NCBI RefSeq assembly: GCF_964340395.1
Contig: NC_135561.1
Span: 5,134,001 to 5,198,000, forward strand
Direction of reading: 5' to 3'
Source of the DNA: Glandiceps talaboti
Taxonomy: Eukaryota > Hemichordata > Enteropneusta > Spengelidae
DNA length: 64,000 nt
Positions 40,052 to 64,000 of this stretch are shown here, in pieces. The notes under the pieces were generated by a model. The model did not search any database, was not told the DNA's origin, and was given only the letters and a program-made list of their open reading frames with translations. The translations under genes were made by a program, and so were the position numbers. Within the stretch, counting starts at the first letter, position 1, and every line of letters begins with the position of its first letter.

Positions 40052-41370
40052 CCGATTTTTATTTAGGTTAGCTTATTAAACACACATAACCGTAAGCATT
40101 ATATATCCTACACGACAAGTTTGTATATTATACAGAAAAATAGATATACGAAATAACAAAATGAATGAAACATGTTACAGTATGTTGCTAGCAAATATTT
40201 TGACAAAGTAATCTGGGTACTAGATAAAGTAAACATCTGCTGGATCAACATCAGTTCTCATGTATCATTGCCATGAAGTACATATTTATTTTTATGACCG
40301 AGAGATACTCAGCTGTTGCAAATCTGAATGCTAAAACGGGTTAGCTTGTCTGGCGGGGTTTACAGACCACAAGGTTATCTCCGAATATAGATGAAATGTC
40401 ACCCGCTAAAAGACAGGTGCTGTTAATATATTACAATTATTTATGAATAGATTGGCCATGATCAACAAGATATGGGTCAGGTTTCCATACTAAAATAACC
40501 AACATTGTCCTCATATGCCCTCACAGTGAGGGAAAAACAACTAGTCGTAACCTGTTAGTGTAGCTAGATATGTAAGAATCAACAACGTGCACAGCATGTA
40601 TACAAGGCATTCCCAGCACCTTGTGAGCATAGGGATCATATTCCTCTTCTACCACCCTTGTTAAAGCACCGGTGCGAATGCTTGCTCATGGTAAGCAGGA
40701 ATGGGACAACTTTATGCAAAGACATGCAATGTAATTAGTGTCAGAAGTTTATCAAAGTACATGTATAAACACCATATGAGCCCCGGATCCCATAACTCTG
40801 TTTACTGTTAGAATGCTACACATTATAAGTTCGAGTCTAGTCTACCGGTTACTCTTATCATCACAAAACTCCACAAATTGTCAGCTGTGAGGACAATGCG
40901 ATAAAAGTTACTTTTGTTCTTTGCAGTAAAATTTTCGAACCAATTTACTATGTTCTAATGAGGTAAATTACCATAATTACGTAAGCTTATTTCTCTATAT
41001 AATATTCTAATAGAATTATTTCGATGCATATAGTACATAATTATACACATACAATGTAGTCCTGGAGCACTTAACCCATTCTGTGTTGACATGTAATCAA
41101 CAAATAAAGGGACCAGGTCTGTAATTTTGTGTGTTTGGTGGTTACTTTTGCTTCATACTCATCCTAATGTTATTCTAACCACTTATGTACATATTGAAGG
41201 GGCTCAAGCTGGGTTTATACGTTTATGTGCTGATTTATGCTGCATATCTAAAATCCACTCTAAGTATTCTACATATTGAAGCACAATAAATTCATCACTT
41301 GCACTTCTATATTTCTATATGTATACAGTGCATAGTTAAAACGGTGTCTCAACACAATTAACAGTATTGT

Positions 41371-41572
41371 GAACACAACACAACACAACACAACACAACA
41401 CAACACAACATAACACAACACAACACAACACAACACAGCACAGCACAACACAACACAACACAGTACAACACAACATAACACAACACAACACAGCACAGCA
41501 CAGCACATGACAACACAACACAACACAACACAACACAACACAACACAACACAACACAACACAACACAACACA
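41371..41572. repeat. (ACAAC)n pentanucleotide repeat, about 200 bp
   Basis: About 40 units with occasional CAGCACAG, CATAACA and CATGACA interruptions. Confidence 0.95.
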
Positions 41573-43486
41573 ATCTGTAATGTGTTCCATTCTTTTGTTT
41601 TGCACCATACATTCCATAAATTACACCCAGACAAGAATAAGAACAACACCAGCAGCAACAGAGCCCACACAGTTTATTATATGACCACTCTAACGCATGT
41701 TATTAATTGTTGTTATTTCTGAATGTGCCAACCAAGGTATTTATTAGTCTTTATCGTTTGCACTTTGCTAGGGTGTCCACGTCAACCTGAGTACCTGCCA
41801 GGTTTGAGGTAAATTAACCACTGTGGTCACTGATAAAATAGAAGTAGAATCATCAAATTGCATCCTCTAGATTGTCGACTGTCTCTCATATCTCATAAAA
41901 ACTTGTAAATATAACAAAACGCGACAGACGAGAGCCAGTACATGTGTTTGGACTGCATACACGTATACAGCAAACATACATAGACTGGACGTTACATCTA
42001 ATTGTAACCACTTCATTGCTATTATAAATAGGTAACTTTTTCATATTTAAGTTAAACTGATCATCGTCGTAAACCCACCAGGCCTGTTTACGGCAATGAG
42101 ATAACACGCCGCCAGATTAATTGTGCATCATTTTATTATCTGTTATCTTTCGGTCCCAGCTCGGCGCCAGAGGACTCAGTTATATCCCAATGATGACACC
42201 ATTTATATATATTATCCCTGGTCTAAGAGATGACATCATCTGACCATTTTATGACTGTTGCGTGGTGATATTTGACAAAAAACGTTTTGCAGTTGAGTTA
42301 TTTTTGGTAAATGAAAACATCAACCAATATAGCCATATGTATCCGATGTTGGGGTAATGTCAAAAAGAACATTTTGAAATGTGTCGTAAAATTGTAGAAT
42401 CTTATGCTTTTATTTATTGAGTAAATTCAGCAAACATTGTATAAAGTCAACAATAAATAACAACAATGCCAACAATGCAAAATAAAAGGGTTCTAAAAGG
42501 TTAATCCTATTGGCCAAATGGCCTGTCAAATCTTTATGAGAAATAGCGAAAAGTTACAGCTATTTGGGGCATTAAAGGTGTACAGGCTCAGTTATATGAC
42601 TTGTTGTTGTTGTTGTTGTTTTTGTTTGGGGGTGCAACTGCACCTAAAAGATACTCACAGTATCATGTTCTACTTACTGATGTATACTTATCCATCTCTT
42701 GTAATTAACTGAACTTATGAGTGCGCATGCTCCGATGGCGTAATTTATAATATGCGTAAAAAATGTACAGGAAATCCCTAATATGCAAATCTACAGTTTT
42801 AGCACTGGTAGAACACAAATTGTTATGTCATAGAAGGCATTAAACGATATAATACTATACTAGCATTAGTTTCATTGAAGTTTTTTGTAAATATTTTCAC
42901 TTGAGTAAAACGTTAATAAACTCAACTTGTGCAATTTTAACTCCGTTTTATGTACAAATGCTTTTACCACGAGAGATCAATAATTTGGAGCTACTAGATG
43001 GCGACTGCTAGTGTTATATCAGGTAAGATTGTCATTACGATATGAAGGACCAAGTAGAGCCTACAAATCATTAACTGCCACTAATAGCCCCCTTCATGAC
43101 AATACACCGACTCATTCATCATTACGTCATTTGAGTCTTGCAATACAACCGAAAAAGCTTATAATACCATACTGTAGACACTTAAGATGCATCATCATAA
43201 ATTACAATGCCAAACCACCACAGTTAATAAATCACCAACTTGTCAATTTGCGACGTTTCTGTATGACCTCACATTGAGGTCACTATAAACCTGTGTTCAG
43301 ATCGAAAACAAACATCAGATAAGTTCACAACCTCTCTGTTCAGTTGGTTGGTAGTTCAACTTTCGCTTTTAATGTTATTTTCAGTCGACTTTTGGAAATT
43401 TGTTTCTGGTTCTGACGACATTCTAATGGGTCTGACAGATAAAGAAGAAGGGAAAATATAAAACAAATACCTCATATCTCAATGTT

Positions 43487-43536
<50 letters not shown>
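43487..43536. repeat. (TTG)n microsatellite
   Basis: About 16 TTG units. Confidence 0.9.
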
Positions 43537-43537
<1 letters not shown>

Positions 43538-44469
43538 GGTTCTTAAAATAAGTTTGCTTTTTTAAGGAATCTAGTCGATATTTCGAAAGTAAACTTATTT
43601 TCACTGCTTGAGACTAAACATATCAACGTCGAGGGAAATGCGTGCAAGCTACCGTCAGCTAATGTTCTCTTTGGCAATGAAGAACGGAAATGATAACACA
43701 GGTGTTCACCAACGATGACATAATCGAGTAAATTTGACTGGTGAAAATCGGCAATTAGCTTTAAATTCTCAACAAATCTCTTGTGGTTTGCCGATGACAA
43801 ATGTTGTTCATTTCCCCAGCTTATAATTATCTGACAACGCCTGAAATCATGCTGGAATGAGAATAATTCAACCATGTAAACTGATACACATTCCTTTTAT
43901 GGTGCGATTGTATTTTGTCTTCCGTCTTCTATAGTTTCAGCATTGAAAAAGTAATGAAGTAAAGATAATTGCCATTGTACGGCTTCCCATGCTGCAAGTG
44001 ACGATACATGATCCTCTAGTCTTTTTCAATATAGAGTCGTTATTGTCGTTGTTAAAATGCAACTAGATAGCTTTTTTTATGTTCGTTCACTGTATAGATT
44101 GAATTAATCAACTTTGTTGACTCTCTGAAGAACAGTCTAACGTTCGTCACACTGCATGCGAGATATTTTTTGTCAAGGGTTTTATAACCATGACGAACTT
44201 GTAAGCCAGACGACATTTTCAGCTTTGGGGTTGTATGTTTACCATTAACTGCAATGCTTATTTTTCCTATCCCTCCACCATGCGAGGTTAATCGATCGAT
44301 CTGCAAGTCCAGGTCACATTGATATGTCAAAGGTTAGATCCAACCATTGTCGTTGCTGGTAGTAACACCCACTGTGTTATTCCGTAAGCTAGTCGGTGCA
44401 ACTGCGTTGACGGATCGACAAAATACAGCCAGGAATTGTTCATGCTAAAGTAAACATATAGGAAGAAGG

Positions 44470-44540
44470 GGAGGAGGAGGAGGAGGAGGAGGAGGAGGAG
44501 GAGGAGGAGGAGGAGGAGTAGGAGGAGGAGCAGGAGCAGG

Positions 44541-44609
<69 letters not shown>
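44470..44609. repeat. (GGA)n-(GA)n purine tract
   Basis: GGA repeats (to 44528) and a perfect GA repeat (44545-44609) form a long purine strand, a candidate triplex-former. Confidence 0.95.
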
Positions 44610-44611
<2 letters not shown>

Positions 44612-44713
44612 TGTTATATGAATACTGAAGAAAGAGTGAGAAGTTTGCTCAGAACTTGGATATGATGGACATGATAAAATGTATTTGTAACCTTGACCCG
44701 TGGTATGAATGAC

Positions 44714-45951
44714 AATGCATATAGAGAATCTTGTGGACATTGTGAACAATTGTACACACACAACTATCGAGATAAACATAAACGAGAACAAATACGGAAC
44801 AAGTTCAAATCAATACTTACATCGGACTTCAATACACGCACAGAGACCATGCTATTGATTACTACATTGAAAAACATGATGATCTGAAATGTCGATTATC
44901 ATTATTCTATTGTCATGACAACATCATGCTCTGAACAGCAGTGTATTCCAGATAATCAAAGGTAATCAAAAGGTCATTTTCCAGGACAGTGAGTGATAAC
45001 AAGGAATTACACTGTCACTGTGTGTGTTCAAATCTTGCAAACTAATTAATATACGAAAGGAAAGGTCTTTTTTGAATTCATCACCGAAATCCGTCGACTC
45101 TGATTACTGACACTGTTCGGCGTAAACATTTAATTTTATAACACTGTTAAGAAGATAAATTTGGAAAGATAGATTTGTGCTTTTATTAAATGCAATCTGT
45201 ATTGCATTGAAAGGTAGCTACACCCACACATACAAAGACCCCCCTCAAAGCATAGCAGCAAATATGTCATCAGTAATCCTAAATTCTGATTTTGCACAAT
45301 ATGTTTTGTTCCTTTAACACCAGACATGATTGTAATGTTGTAATTGCTTTGACGGCTACCGGTCGGCGCCTTCGATGGTGCACTACTGATCACCTGGTAT
45401 TCACTTCGGCTGCTTGAAACATATGTATAATTTCCGTTAGATTTCCCACTTATGTTCACCTGAGCAAGCACTGAGAGTTGTGTTGTATAAGTGCACTGAA
45501 GCAAGTTCGACTAAAGGTAGAAAGTGAGTGTATTCGATTCCGTGAGTCTAGTTGAGCGAAACTTAAGCATAGCGCCCTCATATAACATAATGAATTATCT
45601 GTTGTTTTCATAAATCGGAATGCTCAGTGTCGTCACATCGCTTAGCAGCGGGGTTTAATACATGACATATTTATCACTTCATCCTGTACACATAATTGGT
45701 CATCAAGTTGATTTGTATAGAGGGCATTCTAAATTGTCTAAATGGATACAACACGAGCATCCATGATACCTGACACTTGATGTGCTTAAGACATTGGTGA
45801 TAATGTGGTGGATTGGGGGTATTGACCTCAGTTCCGACAATGTTGATAGTGTGCAAATCTAGTCATTGGAAGTTCTGGTCTTCAGCTTTGCAAATTAGAT
45901 TCAGACACAGGAGTTAATTAAATGCATATAGAGAATCTTGTGGACATTGTG
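44714..45951 (+). repeat. Exact 31-bp direct repeat pair (44714-44744 and 45921-45951)
   Basis: The same 31 bases, beginning AATGCATATAGAGAATCTTG, occur at both positions with unrelated flanks, 1.2 kb apart. They are not low complexity. Origin unknown; a dispersed-repeat fragment or a local copying event is possible. Confidence 0.8.
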
Positions 45952-46815
45952 CCTTCCTACGAATTCACTATGGTTGTAGTGGTGGGGAGCAACCAGTGCC
46001 TTTACAATTACCAATGTGGTCGCAGTGGTGGCATCGAGTCCGAACCATTGATTCTGGGACTCGTGTCCCTTTTCACGTCTGACAGCATTTCAACCAAATT
46101 CAAATGGATGTTTTTTTTGGAATATTTGAAGGAGGGTCATATTTTAAAGAAAGGGAATTAATGGAGGTCCACAGTTTAGAAAACGGAATCGAGGTTGGAT
46201 CACATTTTACGTAACAGACCGGGCTTGAATTCTCCAGCCCTCCCTCCTTGTAATTACTGAAGGCTCCCTAACCTGGTATATTGTTGTTCACTAGAATTCC
46301 ACATAATCCCATGAAAAACCCAGGACAGTAATAACATGATTTTCTAATACACCCCATGTTTTGAAATAAAAGGGCGCCATCATATCGTTTTTTTAATTTT
46401 TTCTTACAGAATTTGAATATATGGAAACACGATCACAATTTGAGCATGACTTTTATTTTATGAATGAGAAAAGGAAAATTAAAACGATGATACTATGTGA
46501 CTATGACAGAAAGGACAACAAGACAAGCACACTCATGACAAACTATACACCGATGTTTTAATCTAATATCGCTTTATTTCACCAATGAAACAACAAGGGA
46601 AATATCTAAATATCATGATTTTAAAACACCAGAGTTTACATAAGTGAAATGCATATTGAAATGAAGACACATAATACAGTGTTTGTCTGACGATCATTAA
46701 AGTGACACAACTTGAGTTTATAAGCTTTTTTACTAAAATGAAAAAACTTATATAGAACCTTCATATAGCTCTTCCAGTATAATGTGGATACATGCCTTCT
46801 ATAGCATTATAATTG

Positions 46816-46818
<3 letters not shown>

Positions 46819-46855
<37 letters not shown>

Positions 46856-46975
46856 TTTGTTTGTTTGTTTATTTGTTTGTTTGTGTGTGTGTGCGCGCGT
46901 ATGTGTGTATGTGACGTGTGCGTGACGTGTTTGTGTGTGTGACGGTGTGTGTGTGTGTGTGTTTGTGCGTGTGTA
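46819..46975. repeat. (GT)n/(GTTT)n microsatellite
   Basis: Compound GT, GTTT and degenerate GTGTGACG repeats. Confidence 0.9.
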
Positions 46976-47290
46976 ATGAATGAACTTACCTCTGTATATA
47001 TAAGACTTTATACAATAATACGTAGATAGTGGCATGCATGTAATTTAGGTTATGGTGAACATACATTTATATATTATATATATTAATCTAATTCACTGTT
47101 GTGACAAAATCATGCAGATAAAGAGGTACCAGATTTGCCGAAATTACAAAGGGGAAAATATATGTATTACATGATTATTTGATGACAGTGTGCATGCAAT
47201 ATCAGGAAAAAATTGTAATTATATACTATTAATTGTAGTGCACTTTAACAAAAGGGATCTCTTATCTTAATATACAGAAAAAAAAATAAA

Positions 47291-47405
<115 letters not shown>

Positions 47406-47740
47406 TGTATTTACATATTTTTAGACAAACACCACAAAACTCACAACTATTTTATTATTCCAGTAAACAGTAAACAGGTTCTAATGTTGGAACTTCAATA
47501 ATATAGTAACGTTCTTTGAAACTCAACCATTATACTTTTGTTCGTGTCCCCCGCAGTGATGAACAGGGACGGGGGGGGGGGTCGAATCAGTCACATATTG
47601 GACAATTTATTCACCACACCGCCATCTAGTGGTGAACAGTAATCATTGTCAGTTTGTAATTATCCTGAGAAAGGCAACAGTCACGTAGACATGAAGAAAA
47701 GTAACTTGGTTGTGTATCAAAGAACATTTCTAAACTGTTT

Positions 47741-47746
47741 TATTAT
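47741..47746 (-). terminator. Candidate poly(A) signal of the receptor gene
   Basis: AATAAA is read on the minus strand about 530 nt past the stop codon. Others lie further downstream (about 47612 and 47443). There is no direct evidence which is used. Confidence 0.3.
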
Positions 47747-48277
47747 TCCACTAGATACTGTTGAATGAAAATTCCCAACTTTCAAGTACGGGCAATGACG
47801 CATGCGCCAATTCAAGTTCAATGTTGCTAACTCTAATAAATCTCTGGAGATGGTCCAAATTATATATACTTATGTTAATGAGTAGGTTATTTTGATGGAT
47901 AAAACAATCATCACAGCACTTTCTTACACAATTGTGTATATGATATATAATTATATTTGTTGTAACTATGGTATTTACATTTGGACAAGATTGACATACT
48001 TGGCCAAAATATCCAAAGTCTTAATAACTTAATAATATATTATATATGTTGATTTGTATTAATTATAACATAATGTACATTGGTAGTGTGTTGGGAACTT
48101 TCTGGCAGCAACGACAGTTTATAATGTATATGGGTCACGGTTGATTCAAAAATGATTTAGAAATCATAGTAAACATGCAGGGAAAAAATTGCATAAAAAT
48201 TCATATTTATGCACAAAAATATTACAAGCATTATTTTTACTTATTAATGTAGACAGCAACGTCTAACAAAATGTAAA

Positions 48278-60933
<12,656 letters not shown>

Positions 60934-61267
60934 CTTCACTTGTCTCTTCACTTTGTTGTCTTAAGAATTAAGTTTGATCGAGTTGTGAAGAAGTCAACTA
61001 TGACGTAAAACTTCTCAAAACTAAACTTTGTTCACCAGATGAATAGCAAGAAAAGTTTCAATAAATGCTGAAACATACGGTGATTTCCAGTTCTGTGAAG
61101 AACTACTGACCGCTCAGGCGTTGATCCGACAGAGAGTGACTACTTTCTTCCGACTGACTGACCACGTTCTTCCGACAAACTGACTGTGGGACAGTCTAGT
61201 CAGATATGAACACCGTATACGTAGTTGTGAGGTGCAGCCGCAATCTACGGTCTACAGTAAACGACCA

Positions 61268-61277
61268 CCCCTATTTA
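61268..61277 (-). promoter_or_regulatory. Possible TATA-like element of the receptor gene
   Basis: Minus-strand GAATAAATAGGGGTGG holds an AATAAATA element beside a GC-rich GGGGTGG box, about 340 nt upstream of the receptor ATG. A palindromic CRE (TGACGTCA, 61335-61342) lies about 65 bp further upstream. This is positional inference only. Confidence 0.25.
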
Positions 61278-62525
61278 TTCCCATACGTGTAGGACGTAGA
61301 AGAGATATTTTACCGTCAGACGACAGCCCTATTCTGACGTCATCGTCTCTAATCGTAGCCCATTGGCTAACCAAAATTAAGGTCATTTGAGGTCATTACA
61401 TGTAAATAGAAACGTGACGCAGAATCTGTCTCGCAGAAGTACATCTTCATCTATATAGACACTTCATTACAGAGACAATTTAAGACAATATACAGTGTCA
61501 TCATTATCATTCCCATTACTCATCTGAAGAGTTAATTAATTAATCAAGCTAACTTTTTTTTCGTAATATGTCGTCATCGTCAATAACGTCATCTTTTTGA
61601 AGAAAAAAAGTATTTAAAAGTGCCTTGTTTTTAGAAAATGGCAGACATATTCGTAATTTACACTGCGCGGAGTCTGGCAGTCAGAATGAGAGTCTTGGCT
61701 TCTAAGCACGAATTATGGCCTTCTCTTTTGGTCTTACTAGAAAGACTAAACCCAACAGTTTATGTTTCCAGGCTTCAACTTCGACACACTTACTATGAAT
61801 TGCTATGTCATGGCGTTCACGAGTTGAGTCTGTGTAACTGTGTCGGTTTATGCAGACCTATTAATCATGGTGGACAACATCAATATGTTGGTTGTTCGAC
61901 AGTTTCATGCCTCAATAGCATGATGCTGTGACCTTGTGCTGTGAAAGAAATGGGTCTGTACTCTGTTCTGATTCTATGGGGCTTCCTTTCACTTTAGAAG
62001 CGAAAAGTCAGTTTATAAATTCAGTTCCTGATTCTCGTATTAGTACTCTCAATGGCGCCAGAGGGGTTGAAACAATCAACACCCATAAATGCATTTTTTG
62101 TCAGAATTTGTTTACTTTTATTTCTTTATTGCGTATTGTCGTTTTTTATTTTCGTGTGAAAAAAGAGCCGGAATTGTAATAACCGTCGAACACAGCATTA
62201 GTAGTAGGAGAAGTAAATCTGCTTGGAACAACCACACTGTTAGGGCCTAACACATCATCAGTATTGATGATAAAACGACTTGTGTTGCGTGTTGTCTATG
62301 TCGTTCTTTAAGGACCAACACATCACTGTACACTGAGACTGAATCACGGTGCTCAGCTCAGAAGGGTACATCGAGTAGAGTTGGTTTCCCTGCTTGAACG
62401 TTTTAAGATATTGAAATGCATGTATTCGACGTTCTGGACTCGAGATCTGGTGGAGAGAGGTGATAAGTTAGAACCAATGAAGGAAAAGTGCGGTCTACAT
62501 ACAGGAAAATTTAACATTGCCCTAT

Positions 62526-62800
62526 ACACTTTCATTATCTGCACTGGAGGAAAGAAGACTTCGTAGCGACTTAATTCAAGTATTTCGAACTTCAAAGGAT
62601 AAAGTTCCTGCAGATAAATTGTTCAAACAGGACCAAAGGTGTTTCACTAAAACTTGCTAAATCAACGGTCAGAGTGGACATCAGGAAGTATTTCTTCACT
62701 CAGCGGACTGTATCTCACTGAAATGACTTACCTAAATGTTATTCGAGCCAAGATTGTGCATGACTTTAAAATTACACGTGATCAGCATATAGAACAAATA
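62526..62800 (+). pseudogene. Decayed C-terminus of a non-LTR retrotransposon reverse transcriptase ORF
   Basis: One frame reads TLSLSALEERRLRSDLIQVF then TSKDKVPADKLFK. Another frame reads VRVDIRKYFFTQRTVSH, a stop where the family has Trp, then NDLP. A third reads VIRAKIVHDFKITRDQH. Put in order these match the hallmark tail of CR1/Jockey-type LINE polymerases (LEeRRlRgDLi, RkyFFs.RvV..WN.LP, Vv.A.sV..FK..LD.H). The match is spread over three frames with internal stops, so it is an old, inactive fragment. I recognised the family from motif memory. No poly(A) tail or target-site duplication was identified. Confidence 0.7.
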
Positions 62801-63295
62801 GAGGAATTATCTAAACCTTTGAGGCTTCCTTACCTCTCTTGCCATCGAGCCTTCCATGGCGATCATATAAATCGTAGTAAATGATTCTAAATGTATAATT
62901 TAAAGTAATTCTAACATTAAGTTGTAACAATGTCTATGCATTGAAACAGAGTTGTACATTGTAGGGAATTCTCCAAGAAGAAATTGAGTAATCTTTATCC
63001 GGAAACATTTTTATTAAATATGATTGATATTTTTAATTTCTGATTCAGAATGAATTTGGTGGACATAGTGTTATAAATAAACCTAGGAATCACACCCACG
63101 AAGAATTAGTTGGCAAGCGTTTTGATGAGAGGACTGTAACATGTACAGTATTAAACGAGTAATGATGTAATGCAAATGATATTTATTGATTTTGTAGAAG
63201 TGATATAAATTTGATGTGGTCGAAATTTATTATCAAATATATGTCGGTGATTTATTTTAATATGTGAAATATACACTAGTAATTACGTTGGTCTT

Positions 63296-63297
<2 letters not shown>

Positions 63298-63361
<64 letters not shown>
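63298..63361. repeat. (TC)n microsatellite
   Basis: About 32 perfect TC units. Confidence 0.95.
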
Positions 63362-63364
<3 letters not shown>

Positions 63365-63677
63365 CCCATCCGACTGTCGATAACACCCGGTTTTCCGTCT
63401 TTGCATGGTTTACCTCTTTGATTTTGTCTTACTATGTCACTATCCACATTTAGGAAAATTGAGATGAGAAGTGAAAGTCATTATCTAAAGCAATCAAATG
63501 TTAATGCAACCCTTTCTCCTCAATTGCGGTGCCAAATTAGTTTTAAATATATAATAATTCAATGATTTATCGATTGATCAAAACCAAAAATAGATGAGGG
63601 GTCGTGTAATATATTATTCCATTTTCCTATTTATTTGCCCACCCACCAATCTATCAGGCCAAGTAATCCGTCCGATT

Positions 63678-63679
<2 letters not shown>

Positions 63680-63732
<53 letters not shown>

Positions 63733-63733
63733 G
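63680..63733. repeat. (TCTG)n microsatellite
   Basis: About 13 TCTG units, with degenerate CTGTCTGTCTTCCCG repeats continuing to about 63806. Confidence 0.95.
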
Positions 63734-64000
63734 CCTAGCTGGCTGGCTGACTCGCCGTCCGTCCTTCCGTCTGTCTGTCTTCCCGTCTTTCCCGTCTGTC
63801 TGTTTCCATCTTACTCTCTCTTTCTTTTCGTCCGCGACCCGTTTCATATCCTTTAATATTGCATATATAGCAGTTTCTACATATTTTCTAGTTATCATTT
63901 TTTTCATACGCTAATTATCACAATCCTCGAAAACTTATTAATTCAAATATTCGTCAATTCATTCACTGACATTTGGATATCATGCAATCGAATAATCAGC

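Larger units (their letters stand above)
61343..64000. other. Region upstream of the receptor gene
   Basis: Apart from the LINE fragment and the TC and TCTG repeats, no gene is recognised. Short open frames at 61638-61931 and 61928-62179 have no recognisable domain. The first sits about 20 nt below a TATTTAAAAG sequence, which may be chance. Confidence 0.5.

Noticed and set aside
40800-40850. B-box-like GTTCGAGTC near 40830 as a tRNA
   Set aside because: No acceptor or D-stem partner can be drawn, and no terminator is correctly placed.
61638-61931. 97-residue plus-strand frame below a TATTTAAAAG sequence
   Set aside because: There is no domain, and the TATA-like word is too close to the ATG to allow a normal leader. 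Kept only as a note in the region description.

Overview
The window is eukaryotic nuclear DNA: AT-rich, dense in microsatellites, with two multi-exon genes that have canonical GT/AG introns, both on the minus strand. Gene content and texture fit an invertebrate metazoan, probably marine (spiralian or invertebrate deuterostome). The receptor belongs to an invertebrate-expanded type (somatomedin-B domain plus class-B-like 7TM). I cannot name the species from sequence alone. I see no rRNA, tRNA, CRISPR array, bacterial operon or viral gene.

Left half (1-36.2 kb): one gene, transcribed right to left, encoding a long coiled-coil protein of the SOGA/MTCL (microtubule crosslinking factor) family. 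Its first coding exon is at 36134-34200. Five more phase-compatible exons follow at 14572-14558 (a 15-nt microexon), 12491-12423, 11968-11560, 9011-8415 and 1084-837. The gene continues past the left edge, so only about 1091 residues are visible. Introns reach 19.6 kb. They hold a 30-bp minisatellite (1.57-2.31 kb), a possible SINE head, a 43-bp array with an inverted arm, a snap-back element near 30.8 kb, and many simple repeats. A TATA box lies just upstream of the first ATG.

Middle (36.2-48.2 kb): apparently intergenic. It holds large microsatellites (ATGT, AGT, ACAAC, GGA/GA, TA), a 31-bp exact direct repeat, and a weak, decayed-looking RadC-like peptide.

Right half (48.2-61.3 kb): a three-exon receptor gene on the minus strand. 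Exon 1 (60933-60843) encodes a signal peptide. Exon 2 (51607-49092) encodes the somatomedin-B domain, a large cysteine-rich ectodomain and TM1 to early TM6. Exon 3 (48550-48278) encodes the rest of TM6, TM7 and a tail ending in a PDZ-ligand-like sequence. The 3' splice site of the last intron is fed by about 77 CT dinucleotides. From 61.3 kb to the right edge I found only a decayed non-LTR retrotransposon tail (about 62.5-62.8 kb) and simple repeats.

The two genes look like independent transcription units; nothing links them functionally. The more unusual signals are the microexon, the microsatellite used as a polypyrimidine tract, two foldback-like elements built around internal repeats, a MITE-like family, and marked excesses of the palindrome TGACGTCA and of DR1-type AGGTCA repeats.
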